Origin: Taibaiella sp.
Lineage (GTDB): Bacteria; Bacteroidota; Bacteroidia; Chitinophagales; Chitinophagaceae
Reading direction: 5' to 3'
DNA: 64,000 nt
NCBI GenBank assembly: GCA_013815385.1
Contig: JACDGL010000002.1
Location: forward strand, 186,001-250,000
Shown: positions 34,681-46,262 of the stretch, in pieces
How the letters are laid out: each line of letters opens with the position of its first letter
How positions within the stretch are numbered: the stretch's first letter is position 1
Made by a program: the position numbers and the translations under genes
The notes under the pieces: generated by a model
What the model was told of the DNA's origin: nothing
Database searches by the model: none
Seen by the model: the letters and a program-made list of their open reading frames with translations, nothing else

Positions 34681-35322
34681 ATGCAATTATCATTGCAACA
34701 ACTGGTACCCATACCCCTGCGCGAAAAAGTACTGGCGCATGAGTCGCAGGTATGGAACAAGGATATTGCATTACAGAACGGATATACATTTATACAGGCC
34801 CCATCGGGCACCGGCAAAACAACACTGATACATATCCTCTATGGCATCCGTACCGATTTCACAGGAAGGGTAGCATGGGGCGGACAGCAAATAAATGATT
34901 TGTCTGCGGCAGCTCTTGCTGCATTAAGAACTACAGAAATAAGTGTTGTGTTCCAGGATATGCGCCTGTTCCCCGATCTGACAACATGGGAGAATCTGGA
35001 AATAAAAAGATCGCTCGCGGGTAATATTGCTGAAGATGAAGTAATTGATTGGCTAGCACAATTAGGCATTGCTGATAAAAAAGATTCGCTGGCTGCTACT
35101 TTGTCTTACGGAGAGCAGCAGCGTGTAGCCATCATCCGTTCATTGCTGCAACCGTTTAAATGGTTGCTGCTCGATGAGCCTTTCAGTCATTTAGATAAAG
35201 CGAACACCGCAAAGGCTATTATACTTATTGATAACATTGTGAAAAGAAATAAGGCATCAATGCTCATTGCTGACCTGGATGCAAATGAACATTTCTCTTA
35301 CACGCAAAAACTGGTATTGTAA
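34681..35322 (+). CDS. ABC transporter ATP-binding protein (LolD/FtsE-like)
   Basis: The 213-aa ATPase has Walker A APSGTGKTTL, signature LSYGEQQRVAI and Walker B WLLLDEPFSHLD with the catalytic glutamate present. Its small size and the FtsX-like permease encoded next (overlap TAATG) place it in the type VII ABC (MacB/LolD/FtsE) class, which does mechanical work on envelope substrates rather than transport through the membrane. The signature SYGEQ deviates slightly from SGGQ, which is common in this class. The start at 34681 lies in a divergent promoter region. Confidence 0.88.
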   Translation: MQLSLQQLVPIPLREKVLAHESQVWNKDIALQNGYTFIQAPSGTGKTTLIHILYGIRTDFTGRVAWGGQQINDLSAAALAALRTTEISVVFQDMRLFPDLTTWENLEIKRSLAGNIAEDEVIDWLAQLGIADKKDSLAATLSYGEQQRVAIIRSLLQPFKWLLLDEPFSHLDKANTAKAIILIDNIVKRNKASMLIADLDANEHFSYTQKLVL

Positions 35323-36518
35323 TGGCCGGCATTACGAGAGAGTCCATACTTCGCAAACTACTGCTGCAGCGGCACAAGAGCTCCCGCCTTTGGGCTGCAT
35401 TACTTGCTTTATGTATTGGTACCACACTGCTTTTATTGTCGGTAATGATATGGTGGAATTTTAGCGAGTTGCTTTCAGGCCATGGCGATAATGATAGCCT
35501 GGGCAGTACATTCCTTACCATTAGCAAGCGCGTCACTGATGATAAAATGGGAAAGCCGGAGCTTACAATTTTTGGCCTCGGCGATATTGCTGCACTGCGC
35601 ACGGCACCGCAGGTGCAGGATGTAGGGGTACTTACTTCCAGTCGTTTTCATGTATATGCCACTATCAGTGTTTCAATGGGTTTTGGTACAGATATGTTTC
35701 TGGAAGCAGCGCCCGACAGGTTCATTGATAAGATACCTTCCGGCTGGCAATGGCACCAGGGCGATAATGATGTTCCTATCATCATATCCAATGAATTTCT
35801 GAGTCTTTACAATTATGGCTTTGCCATGAGTGCAGGTCTTCCGCAGCTATCTGCATCCTCCATACAATCGCTCACATTCACTCTAAAGGTAGGTGAGGGC
35901 GATAGGCAGGATCGGTACCGCGCGCATGTGGTAGGTTTCTCAGACCGCATAGCATCCGTGCTTGTCCCTGATTCATTCATTGCATATGGCAACCGGTATT
36001 ATGGTATGGGGGCCATTAGCATGCCAACAAGATTAATAGTAAAAGCCAGAGACCCATCTGATAAGCAATTTGTGTCTTACCTGCAGCAGCACGACTACAC
36101 TACAAATGCCGAGCAGCTGCGATGGAACAAGCTGCGCTCTGTAGTAACAGTAGTAACCGCCGCTACTGGTATATTGTCTATACTATTGTTAAGCATAGGG
36201 GCACTGGTTTTTATATTGTTTATAGAGCTTACCATAGCGCGTGCCCAGCAATCAATCACCTTGTTATTGCAGCTTGGCTATGCCCCGCGTTACCTGAGTA
36301 GCTTTATGGTAAAGCGCTTCTTCCCTATGCTTCTGGGTACTGTTATGGTGGCAGGCATAGTGGCTTCCGGCGTTCAGTATATAGCCGCAATTAAAAGCCG
36401 TTCACTCAACTTATCATTACCACACCTCCCGGGCTGGCCGGTATGGGCAGCGCTGGCCATAAGCACTTTATTACTGTTTATACTCGTAGCAAGGGCTATT
36501 GCCAGAGCGATAAGATAA
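35322..36518 (+). CDS. FtsX/MacB-like ABC permease
   Basis: The 398-aa protein has an N-terminal transmembrane helix (ALLALCIGTTLLLLSVMIWW), a periplasmic domain of about 220 residues and three C-terminal helices (about residues 275-300, 325-350 and 368-392). This is the four-helix topology of FtsX/LolE-type permeases. Its ATG overlaps the stop of the ATPase gene in TAATG, so translation is coupled. The substrate is unknown; lipoprotein or cell-wall functions are possible. The gene is intact. Confidence 0.82.
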   Translation: MAGITRESILRKLLLQRHKSSRLWAALLALCIGTTLLLLSVMIWWNFSELLSGHGDNDSLGSTFLTISKRVTDDKMGKPELTIFGLGDIAALRTAPQVQDVGVLTSSRFHVYATISVSMGFGTDMFLEAAPDRFIDKIPSGWQWHQGDNDVPIIISNEFLSLYNYGFAMSAGLPQLSASSIQSLTFTLKVGEGDRQDRYRAHVVGFSDRIASVLVPDSFIAYGNRYYGMGAISMPTRLIVKARDPSDKQFVSYLQQHDYTTNAEQLRWNKLRSVVTVVTAATGILSILLLSIGALVFILFIELTIARAQQSITLLLQLGYAPRYLSSFMVKRFFPMLLGTVMVAGIVASGVQYIAAIKSRSLNLSLPHLPGWPVWAALAISTLLLFILVARAIARAIR

Positions 36519-36583
36519 GCCTTAGCTATCAGTCGGATTCCTTCATATCTTTAATAATAAATCACACTATATATACGGTTACG

Positions 36584-36832
36584 GTGGAGGTAAATGACGC
36601 GAAAGGTCTGAGGAAATTACAGGAACTCGCACAATCTAATGTGATCAGGATTATTGACACATCTGATATTGATACTCCTTCGGTGCCTGGTGTTCCACTT
36701 AGCATACATGAGTTTAGGTCATGGGTAGCAGAAGCTGAAGATATGCCTGTCTTAACATTAGATGAAATGAAAGATAAATGGGCTCAAAAGAAAAGACAAC
36801 TCCAACGACTTGCCAGTTATAAAAACCCTTAA
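36584..36832 (+). CDS. Antitoxin-like small protein (orphan), start uncertain
   Basis: The meaningful part starts near VEVNDAKGLRKLQELAQSNVI and ends QLQRLASYKNP, about 82 aa. The pattern VTVEVNDAKGLRKLQ, a mid-protein Pro-rich segment and a basic C-terminal helix resemble small Bacteroidota proteins annotated as antitoxins or antitoxin-like. No ATG precedes the conserved region closely; GTG at 36584 is the most plausible start, while the upstream in-frame ATG at 36443 would overlap the permease gene. No toxin gene follows, since the next gene is on the other strand 5 bp away. It may be a remnant of a toxin-antitoxin locus. Confidence 0.55.
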   Translation: MEVNDAKGLRKLQELAQSNVIRIIDTSDIDTPSVPGVPLSIHEFRSWVAEAEDMPVLTLDEMKDKWAQKKRQLQRLASYKNP

Positions 36833-36837
36833 GAAGA

Positions 36838-39719
<2,882 letters not shown>

Positions 39720-39722
39720 TCT

Positions 39723-40253
39723 GTGAATAATGGATTAAAAATACTGTTTCTATTTCTGTTAGTAAACACTTTTACTATAAGGGTGTTTGCACAGACACCA
39801 GCTAGTTTAATTAAGGAATTTACACTAGAAGTTCAGCGAATAAATACAGATAAAGGCCTAAAAAAAATAGAGCTATCTAAGGAGGAATTTGCGAATAATA
39901 GCTTTGATGGAAGCGGCAATTTGATTGCTTATACTAATGGACGCGATGTCAGAAAGATTGTTGTGTTTGTTGGTAAGTCTAATGGCAACGAAGTAATAGA
40001 CCTTTATATAAAAAAAGGTGTTTTATTTTTTGCGTATACACGTTTCATCGGATTTAAATACAATGACCACACAAATATGTTTGACTATGCAAATACATTT
40101 TTGATGTACGAAGGACGTTTGTATTACCAAAATGATAAAATTTTAAGGATTAAAGAGAAAGGAGGTAACGGGTATGTAGAATCTCCAGATGCATACCCAT
40201 CATTTGTAAAAGGCTTTATTGTTTCTATACTGAAAAAAATTGGAGTGAGATAA
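39723..40253 (+). CDS. Secreted hypothetical protein
   Basis: A GTG start at 39723, 3 bp after the guaB stop, gives 176 aa with a Sec signal peptide (FLFLLVNTFTIRVFAQ). The rest is a beta-rich domain with alternating strands (for example GNLIAYTNGRDVRKIVVFVG and DLYIKKGVLFFAYTRF) and no recognised family. Codon use is AT-richer than guaB. It may be cotranscribed with guaB by position only. No ATG is available near the signal peptide, which supports the GTG. Confidence 0.7.
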   Translation: MNNGLKILFLFLLVNTFTIRVFAQTPASLIKEFTLEVQRINTDKGLKKIELSKEEFANNSFDGSGNLIAYTNGRDVRKIVVFVGKSNGNEVIDLYIKKGVLFFAYTRFIGFKYNDHTNMFDYANTFLMYEGRLYYQNDKILRIKEKGGNGYVESPDAYPSFVKGFIVSILKKIGVR

Positions 40254-40279
40254 ATGTTACTCCTCTTTTTAAAGGTACA

Positions 40280-40314
40280 TTAGCTAATCAGCTAATTATC
40301 AAATCAGCTAATTG
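40280..40314. repeat. Short AGCTAAT repeat cluster
   Basis: Three spaced copies of the AGCTAAT word occur here. Similar clusters sit in the dispersed repeat copies near 17205 and 47126, so this may be a fragment of that repeat. Confidence 0.4.
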
Positions 40315-40319
40315 GTAAA

Positions 40320-41534
40320 TCATTCCTCCGTATCAAACCCATGCATCACGGGCCTGTTCTTTACTATGCTGTAAATGATGGGTGCCTGGTGATAAATACC
40401 GTTATTGAATTTGTTGCCGAGAATAATGATGGTCATATTGTCTTTGATAAAACGGTAGAAGGATGTATTGTTGCCATGCCACCATCCATTATGGTATATG
40501 ATCTTATCGCCATTGGGGTAGCAGAGCATGCGCCATCCCAGGCCATAGTTCTTTACGCCTCTTTTCTCAAATGAGCAGGGGCCGTAGGCCAGTTCTATTG
40601 TCTCATTATCAAGCAGCCTGTTCTGGTAGAACGATTGGTCCCACTTATACATATCTTCTACGGTGCTGTAGATGCCTTTATCGCCGTACACCCCGTCGGC
40701 AAACATGTCAGGCTCCCGGCGCCAGTTATATTTATAGCTGATGGTCGCTGCGGGTGGCATACCCTTCCATGGGTCATATACAAAAGTATGGGTCATGCCC
40801 AGCGGCTCGAATATATACCTGCGCATAAAGTCGCGGTAATTCATATCGGTTACCCGCTCTATCACCATGGCCAGTAACGCAAAATTGGTATTGCAGTATT
40901 TGAACCGCGAGTCCGGCCTGAACTCCAGCGCGGGCTTATACTTGCTCAGTAGGTCCAGCATGGTGCGGTTGCTCACAGGCGTTACATCGTCCTTGCGGTA
41001 GTTGGGTACCCACTTAGTGTAGTCAGCTATCCCTGATCGGTGGTCAAGCAATGATTTTATAGTAATATTCGGGTAGGGGAATTCCGGCAGGTAATGCTGC
41101 ACCGTCTGGTGTATGTCTATATATTTATGCTGGTACAGGTATAGTATCGCCGCGCCCGTAAATGTTTTGGATACCGATGCCAGCTGCGATGCATTCCCCG
41201 GCCCCAGTGGTACTTTCTGCTCCTTGTTGCTATAGCCAATGTAGCGTTCATAAAGTATCTGTCCCTTATAGCCCACCAGAACGCTGCCGTTAAATCCTAT
41301 ACGTGCCTGCATATTATAATAGGCATCCAGTTCATGTATTATCCTGCGGTTCTCCGGCGTAGTGGTATCTGCATACATTACTGCGGTAGAGGTAAACTTG
41401 CGGGGGGTATCCTTAAATGACGAAGTGGAGGTGGTATTGGTATGCGCAGTTACTGATTGTGTCTTGGAATGGCAGGCTAATAAAAAAAGAAATATTATCG
41501 GTGTTGCTATATAGGAATGTCTGGATCTGCTCAT
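40320..41534 (-). CDS. Serine hydrolase (beta-lactamase/PBP-like) lipoprotein
   Basis: Starting at the ATG at 41534 gives 404 aa with a lipobox (LFLLAC, Cys21); an ATG 42 bp upstream would add a non-signal leader. The catalytic domain shows SxxK in LASVSKTFTG, YxN in KYCNTNFALL and a late HNGWWHGN box in place of KTG. These belong to the class C beta-lactamase-like family that includes D-aminopeptidases, esterases and peptidoglycan enzymes; the real substrate is unknown. The protein should be anchored in the periplasm or at the outer membrane. It is independent of the hydrolase remnant near 17.6 kb. Confidence 0.88.
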   Translation of the reverse strand: MSRSRHSYIATPIIFLFLLACHSKTQSVTAHTNTTSTSSFKDTPRKFTSTAVMYADTTTPENRRIIHELDAYYNMQARIGFNGSVLVGYKGQILYERYIGYSNKEQKVPLGPGNASQLASVSKTFTGAAILYLYQHKYIDIHQTVQHYLPEFPYPNITIKSLLDHRSGIADYTKWVPNYRKDDVTPVSNRTMLDLLSKYKPALEFRPDSRFKYCNTNFALLAMVIERVTDMNYRDFMRRYIFEPLGMTHTFVYDPWKGMPPAATISYKYNWRREPDMFADGVYGDKGIYSTVEDMYKWDQSFYQNRLLDNETIELAYGPCSFEKRGVKNYGLGWRMLCYPNGDKIIYHNGWWHGNNTSFYRFIKDNMTIIILGNKFNNGIYHQAPIIYSIVKNRPVMHGFDTEE

Positions 41535-41596
41535 AGTTTCAAAATCAGTAGCTATCAATGTTTTCGCACACGGCAAATATAAACGGGCATCAGTGC

Positions 41597-42187
41597 CTAT
41601 ATTTCCGTTAACTCAATTTTAACAAAATTATACACGTCGTCCATAAATTCGTAATAACACTGTGCCAGTTGGTAATAGTGCCCTATAAATGTGGTGTAGG
41701 CCATATCTGTGGGTGGCATAAGTTTTGCCCTCCTCCCCAGCCCCTCCAGCGATTTCTTCATTCCCCCCATGCTGCGGTAATTGTACAGCCAGTTATATTG
41801 TCGCATGTGCTGAAAGTATTGTGCAAATGCCGGCGGAAAATATTTTTCATTCGCTGCGGCCTTTTCATATACATCTTCTGTAAATGCAAGCAGCGCTTTT
41901 TCTGATGCAAAATACTTTGGGTCATTGGCCAGAAAGTGGTCATACAGGCAGTCAACAATAGGCCCTGCATATAATCTGTAATCCTGCCTGAACCACAGCT
42001 TTGCCCTTTGCGAAGCGGGGTGTGTATCTGTATAGCTATCTATTTTCCGGTGCAGCAATATTCCCTTTCTTATCCCTTCAGGATATTGCTCCAGCGCCAG
42101 CCTTCCCTTCACATGGTCTGCTATCAGGTTGCCCGTTATCAGTTCCGCATCGTTCATGCCCAGCAGTGCATGCCCCAGGTAATTCAT
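41597..42187 (-). CDS. acpH: Acyl carrier protein phosphodiesterase
   Basis: The 196-aa protein has the family pattern MNYLGHALL, then ELITGNLIADHVKGR and ILLHRKIDSYTDTHP, and later IVDCLYDHFLA, with the His/Asp residues expected for metal binding in the HD-like fold. AcpH removes the 4'-phosphopantetheine arm from acyl carrier protein. Length matches (about 193-200 aa). It stands between two other minus-strand genes, with 59 bp to the JmjC-like gene upstream and 62 bp to the hydrolase gene downstream. Confidence 0.85.
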   Translation of the reverse strand: MNYLGHALLGMNDAELITGNLIADHVKGRLALEQYPEGIRKGILLHRKIDSYTDTHPASQRAKLWFRQDYRLYAGPIVDCLYDHFLANDPKYFASEKALLAFTEDVYEKAAANEKYFPPAFAQYFQHMRQYNWLYNYRSMGGMKKSLEGLGRRAKLMPPTDMAYTTFIGHYYQLAQCYYEFMDDVYNFVKIELTEI

Positions 42188-42246
42188 AGGCTACGAAGCT
42201 AATAATTAAGTAGGGTACTTGTTTCAATACTTTATGTTTCTTGCGC

Positions 42247-43080
42247 TTACCTGCTCCCTTTGCACATTTGTCCGCCTAGCTTTGCATACAGGTACATACC
42301 CATTGCTTTTGCAAAACCCTCTCTTTTTTTCAGTACCCATACATCCTTCATAAAGTCTTTATAGTTCCTGCTATTTAGCTGGTCAAAGGCTACAGAGATG
42401 GTAGGTGTCAGCGAGTAGGCCGAGTGCCAGGTACCTGCCGGTATAAAAAGAGTTTCGCCCGCCTTTACGGTAAATTGTATAGGGGTTGCATTGCGGTACA
42501 GCGGATGTTTTTCATAATCAGGCTCAAAGATATTTACCTCAGAGCGCCACGCATCGCCGGGTTTCGGGTACAGCAAGTGTTCCTGGTCTTTAGGGAATAC
42601 GGTAAATTGTTTTTCGCCATACAGTTGTGTGATCCATGCATTCAGGTGATAGAAATCCAGGTGCAGGTAGGGAAATCTACCACCCGGTCCACCTACAAAT
42701 ATTTCCGTAGCGCTGCCCCAGTACCCCCGCTGGAACCACTTATTTTCCAGCCAGTTCGGTTTGGCATAGTTAAGGTTCAGCGGCTGTACCATTGGCCATA
42801 CCTCGGGTATTATATCAGGTATGCTGAACAGGAAAGGGTACGGTGCGGGCTTGCTTTCGGTGCTGGCCTCTACAAGGTCCATTACCTGGCGCATAGTATA
42901 TTTTTTGCCATCATGCTCGGTTACCTTATCGCCATAGTTAGCTCGAAACCAGGCGGGGCTAAAGAGGCCCTTGGCTTTCCACACCTTTGCAGCATCTTTA
43001 AAAACCACAGGTATCCCCGGCTTATAATATTGCTCCATGAAATCCTCATAAGATATATCGCCTACTTTCTGAATTTCCAT
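42247..43080 (-). CDS. Cupin-like JmjC-domain protein
   Basis: The 277-aa protein is a Cupin_8/JmjC family member: H140 and D142 in YLHLDFYH and H219 in AGTWHSAYS form the iron-binding facial triad, with K157 (GEKQF) in the usual 2-oxoglutarate position. Such proteins hydroxylate protein or small-molecule substrates with Fe(II) and 2-oxoglutarate. The N-terminal PGIPVVFKDAAKVWKA region is also typical. The substrate is unknown. Upstream of it a lipocalin-like lipoprotein gene lies on the same strand. Confidence 0.82.
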   Translation of the reverse strand: MEIQKVGDISYEDFMEQYYKPGIPVVFKDAAKVWKAKGLFSPAWFRANYGDKVTEHDGKKYTMRQVMDLVEASTESKPAPYPFLFSIPDIIPEVWPMVQPLNLNYAKPNWLENKWFQRGYWGSATEIFVGGPGGRFPYLHLDFYHLNAWITQLYGEKQFTVFPKDQEHLLYPKPGDAWRSEVNIFEPDYEKHPLYRNATPIQFTVKAGETLFIPAGTWHSAYSLTPTISVAFDQLNSRNYKDFMKDVWVLKKREGFAKAMGMYLYAKLGGQMCKGSR

Positions 43081-43147
43081 GTTTAATTATTTGTGATGGC
43101 ACTTGCCGATATCCGTTGCAAACACCCACGAAGTATATATTGCCTTA

Positions 43148-43573
43148 CTAAGGTTGCCTTGAAAAGATAGCCCAGTATAGCCCGGTTGTAGATGTATCCG
43201 GGCCCGCTATCAAACTACTGCTGGTCAATGATGTAACCCCCTCACTCCGTGTTTGTCCGTTAGAGGTCACTGTTATCTTTTTCCCATCAAAAATATAAGT
43301 GCCGATGGTATGATCGTACGTAGACCCTCCTCCTGGGGAATTCGAGGTGTCTAGAATATCTATACTTCCATTAGGGCTAAAAGTTATTAACTCATAGTCT
43401 TGCCTGGTATCTACTATGGTCACTTCGCTGCTGTCTATTTTGCCATTACCATTGGCATCAGTTGCCTGGCGGGTTAGCAACCACTTGCCGACAATAGATG
43501 GTGAAGAACCACTCTTGCCACAGGCTGCTAGCAATAGGATACATAACATAGGGAGTACAATGTATTTTTTCAT
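43148..43573 (-). CDS. Lipocalin-like lipoprotein
   Basis: The ATG at 43573 gives a 141-aa protein with lipobox ILLLAAC (Cys18). The mature part begins SIVGKWLLTRQ, contains a Asp/Asn-rich NGNGKIDSSEV and continues with beta strands (YELITFSPNGSIDIL, HTIGTYIFDGKKITVT), the usual pattern of small lipocalin-like domains in Bacteroidota. A longer frame to 43681 includes a non-signal leader and is rejected. Ligand unknown. Located next to two beta-barrel genes on the opposite strand. Confidence 0.75.
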   Translation of the reverse strand: MKKYIVLPMLCILLLAACGKSGSSPSIVGKWLLTRQATDANGNGKIDSSEVTIVDTRQDYELITFSPNGSIDILDTSNSPGGGSTYDHTIGTYIFDGKKITVTSNGQTRSEGVTSLTSSSLIAGPDTSTTGLYWAIFSRQP

Positions 43574-43757
43574 AGCTATAAAGTAAATAAAAAATGGTGA
43601 TATATAATAGCTTCGTATGTCTCCTAACCAGTTTTTCATGAGGAGTTTTGAATGCGCATATCTGTAAAGCAGTAGCCACAATGCTTCAAGCCTAAGGTTC
43701 TATAACAAAAGCAGAGTTCCGCAATACTATATTACTTTTAGTCTTACATACAGTTAT

Positions 43758-44384
43758 ATGAAAATAACATTTACCACCCTATTCATGTTAATTTCTATTG
43801 CAACCCTTGCTCAGGATAAAACTACAATTAAAGCTACAGACACAGATAGCCACTGTTTTGGGAAACATAGCAATGTGTTTACCGTAGCAGTTGGTTTGCC
43901 CTATGATATTAAAAACGCGATTATAAACCAGGGCAAGTATTCTTATAGAAATGATTACCAGATTGTAGCGCTATATCTGAAATATGAACGCGCACTAACT
44001 AAAAATATAGGTATTGGTATAAGCTTTGGGTATTGTGGTTATAGTAAAAATTTACAGTCCGGTACGGACTATATACACGGCACATTAAGGGTTTATTCCG
44101 TTACCCCTTCACTCAGTTATCATCTGGGAAGATTTTTGGAGTTGAAAAAGGTAGACCCGTATATATCGGCCGGTGCTACATTCAGGGGAGTCGACAATTA
44201 TTTTGATAAGCACCCAAATTCTAATTACGACAACAACAGTTTTACTGATATTTTGCCGGCCGTAAGATTAGGCGCCAGGGTATATCTTTTAAATTTTTCA
44301 AAGGTTGATTTTGGGTTTTCCGGAGAGCTGGGCTTTGATGGAATGAGTTTCTTTTCATTAGGTATTATGTGCAGAGGATTTTAA
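43758..44384 (+). CDS. Outer membrane beta-barrel protein, hypothetical
   Basis: The 208-aa protein has a signal peptide ending LATLAQ and amphipathic strands typical of small porin-like barrels (NIGIGISFGYCGY, YSVTPSLSYHLGRF, YISAGATFRGVD). It ends LGIMCRGF, with C-terminal phenylalanine. No specific family was recognised. The upstream 184 bp is AT-rich and shared with the divergent lipocalin gene. Likely an outer membrane protein of unknown role. Confidence 0.75.
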   Translation: MKITFTTLFMLISIATLAQDKTTIKATDTDSHCFGKHSNVFTVAVGLPYDIKNAIINQGKYSYRNDYQIVALYLKYERALTKNIGIGISFGYCGYSKNLQSGTDYIHGTLRVYSVTPSLSYHLGRFLELKKVDPYISAGATFRGVDNYFDKHPNSNYDNNSFTDILPAVRLGARVYLLNFSKVDFGFSGELGFDGMSFFSLGIMCRGF

Positions 44385-44459
44385 CCGGCACCTTTTTTTG
44401 ATATTTATCAAATTCTTTCACATGCAGGCAGGATAGCTTTACGGTTCAATCCTGCAGCT

Positions 44460-45167
44460 ATGAAGTATATTATTCTTTTGCTTGTTTTTTCTTTTACCAA
44501 TAATACATCGTTCGGACAAACACCTCCACCTGTGGATGGCGGCCCCGCCACCAAGCTGGAACAACTATATTTTAGCTTTGGAAAGGGTGCGGCTTCTGAT
44601 TTTACCAATCAGCAAGGGAGTGCATTTGGTATCAATACCTGGCTCATGTTGAGCAATAACTGGGGGATAGATATAGGTTTCAGGGACGTAGCGTTTGATG
44701 CTTATAACACTCCATCAGATTGGCGCGGGGGTCTTTGCCTTTGGGGTCCCTGTATTAACCCACAAATTTATAATCATTTGTGGATGTTTAATATAACACG
44801 CGAAAAGCTTACCTCCTCACGCGATCTGAAATGGGTGTTGGAGGCCGGGCTTGGATATTACACACAGGAGGATATCACCTTCTCTCCACATATAGATCCA
44901 CCGCAGGTAGGGGAGTCTTTTAATTTAGATGTTTCATCTAACTACGACCAGGCGATAAATACCCACTTTAATTACGGCCTCACGCTGCGTGCCGATGCTG
45001 AAGTTCCTTTATCAGGCGCATTTGGATTCAACTTTTCCGCATACTCGTTCATTTATAGTAAGGGCATATTTGCGGGCATGGATATAATGATAATGCTTGG
45101 GAAGGTAGGGCCGCACAGGTCTAAGCGATATTTAAAAAGGCATCCCGGATATGTGCCTGTATTTTGA
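44460..45167 (+). CDS. Putative outer membrane beta-barrel protein
   Basis: A 235-aa protein with signal peptide (LLLVFSFTNNTSFGQ) and alternating hydrophobic strands (LMLSNNWGIDIGFRD, KWVLEAGLGYYTQ, HFNYGLTLRADAEV). It resembles in layout the gene just upstream (75 bp apart, same strand) but without clear sequence similarity. The C-terminus (LKRHPGYVPVF) ends in phenylalanine, as expected for an outer membrane barrel. Function unknown. Confidence 0.7.
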   Translation: MKYIILLLVFSFTNNTSFGQTPPPVDGGPATKLEQLYFSFGKGAASDFTNQQGSAFGINTWLMLSNNWGIDIGFRDVAFDAYNTPSDWRGGLCLWGPCINPQIYNHLWMFNITREKLTSSRDLKWVLEAGLGYYTQEDITFSPHIDPPQVGESFNLDVSSNYDQAINTHFNYGLTLRADAEVPLSGAFGFNFSAYSFIYSKGIFAGMDIMIMLGKVGPHRSKRYLKRHPGYVPVF

Positions 45168-45300
45168 TTCGGATGCACTTGGTAGGATTAGAGTTATTAA
45201 ATACAGGCTTTGCAAACGCCTTTGCGTACAACCAATTGTAAATGAGGATGAGTGGAGATCTAACCTCTGGCACAAAAGTTAGCCAAGCGTTCTTCCATAT

Positions 45301-45322
45301 AGGTTCCCCTCCTGTTTTTAGC
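45301..45322. repeat. Half copy of REP-like element
   Basis: The word TTCCCCTCCTGTTTTTAG matches the first half of the element at 46104-46146. The rest differs here and leads into an unrelated hairpin with TCGGCTCAGCCGA. Confidence 0.5.
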
Positions 45323-45372
45323 CGATGTTCTTGTCTCGGCTCAGCCGAGGGTTAACTCGCATGCTCACGTTT

Positions 45373-45960
45373 TTACTTACTACTTAACTCTTCAATTTTT
45401 GTAACAGGATGAATTTCCGTCCAGCCGTTGTGAGAATCTATTACATAGCTTCCTGTTACTTTTATCTGCGAACCCATTTTCGGTATTTGAATATTGTTTA
45501 CATAGCCCGTACATGCTCCCATTGCCTTCTTAGCCGTTATTTTATTAGCACAGACTAATTCGATTACTAGATCGCCGTTCTTTTTTTCCTTGTTCTTTTT
45601 CTTTAAAAGGTATTCCTGTCCGGGGTCAAGTTTTAGTAACATATGCTCGTCTCCATCATCGTTAGCACTTATTTCTTCAACAGTTCCTGTTACTTCTTTA
45701 CAGCTATCAATAATTTCTAACCTATCAGGATTGTAAGTATATTTCCACAGATTGGTATTACATGCTCCGGGCTTAGAACCTGCTTTTTCTCTACTATTTT
45801 TTTTATCGCTATTACCTGTGCCTTGATTTTCCTCTTTCTTTCTGCTGGACTTCAAGTCCGTTTGATCATTATTAGTATCAACGTAAGGAGACGGCGCTTT
45901 GTTATTGCCGCACGATGCAAGGGAGACAATCACCAAAAATGCAAATTTTATTATTAGCAT
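45373..45960 (-). CDS. Lipoprotein with C-terminal OB-fold-like domain
   Basis: The ATG at 45960 gives 195 aa with lipobox SLASC (Cys17). A Lys/Glu/Ser-rich linker follows and then a domain of about 120 residues: EVTGTVEEISANDDGDEHMLLKL, a basic segment, and QIKVTGSYVIDSHNGWTEIHPV. The end motif HNGWTEIHPV occurs in small secreted OB-fold-like proteins. Function unknown. Codon use is AT-richer than housekeeping neighbours, in keeping with the accessory character of 43-48 kb. Confidence 0.65.
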   Translation of the reverse strand: MLIIKFAFLVIVSLASCGNNKAPSPYVDTNNDQTDLKSSRKKEENQGTGNSDKKNSREKAGSKPGACNTNLWKYTYNPDRLEIIDSCKEVTGTVEEISANDDGDEHMLLKLDPGQEYLLKKKNKEKKNGDLVIELVCANKITAKKAMGACTGYVNNIQIPKMGSQIKVTGSYVIDSHNGWTEIHPVTKIEELSSK

Positions 45961-46103
45961 ATTTGCTTTTGAAAATGTGTACATAGTTTTTTATTTTTTC
46001 AGTGTAGTGTGTGGTAAATAAATTAATGTGCGGTAAAATCACTAGTAGCAGCCGCCGAAATTTATTAGAAGTAAAGATATGTCTTAATGCAGTCGTATAG
46101 ATT

Positions 46104-46146
46104 CCCCTCCTGTTTTTAGGAGGGGTGGCCGTAGGCCGGGGTGGTC
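46104..46146. repeat. REP-like palindromic element
   Basis: A hairpin CCCCTCCT...AGGAGGGG is followed by a second small hairpin GGCCGTAGGCC and GGGGTGG. Related copies at 19836-19876 and 45301-45322 show it is dispersed. It sits just upstream of the SUKH gene; the longer open frame from 46125 starts inside it and is therefore not a real start. Confidence 0.65.
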
Positions 46147-46262
46147 CACTCACGCGGGATTTATTACTTTCACTTATCCACCAAAACCCAATTAAAGAAT
46201 GTCTCTTACCTGAAAATCTGGTAAATTTATTAGTAGAGAAGTTCCTAAACGACAATAATTAT

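Noticed and set aside
36443-36583. Upstream ATG extension of the antitoxin-like gene
   Set aside because: The extension would overlap the permease gene by 76 bp and adds residues unrelated to the conserved region.
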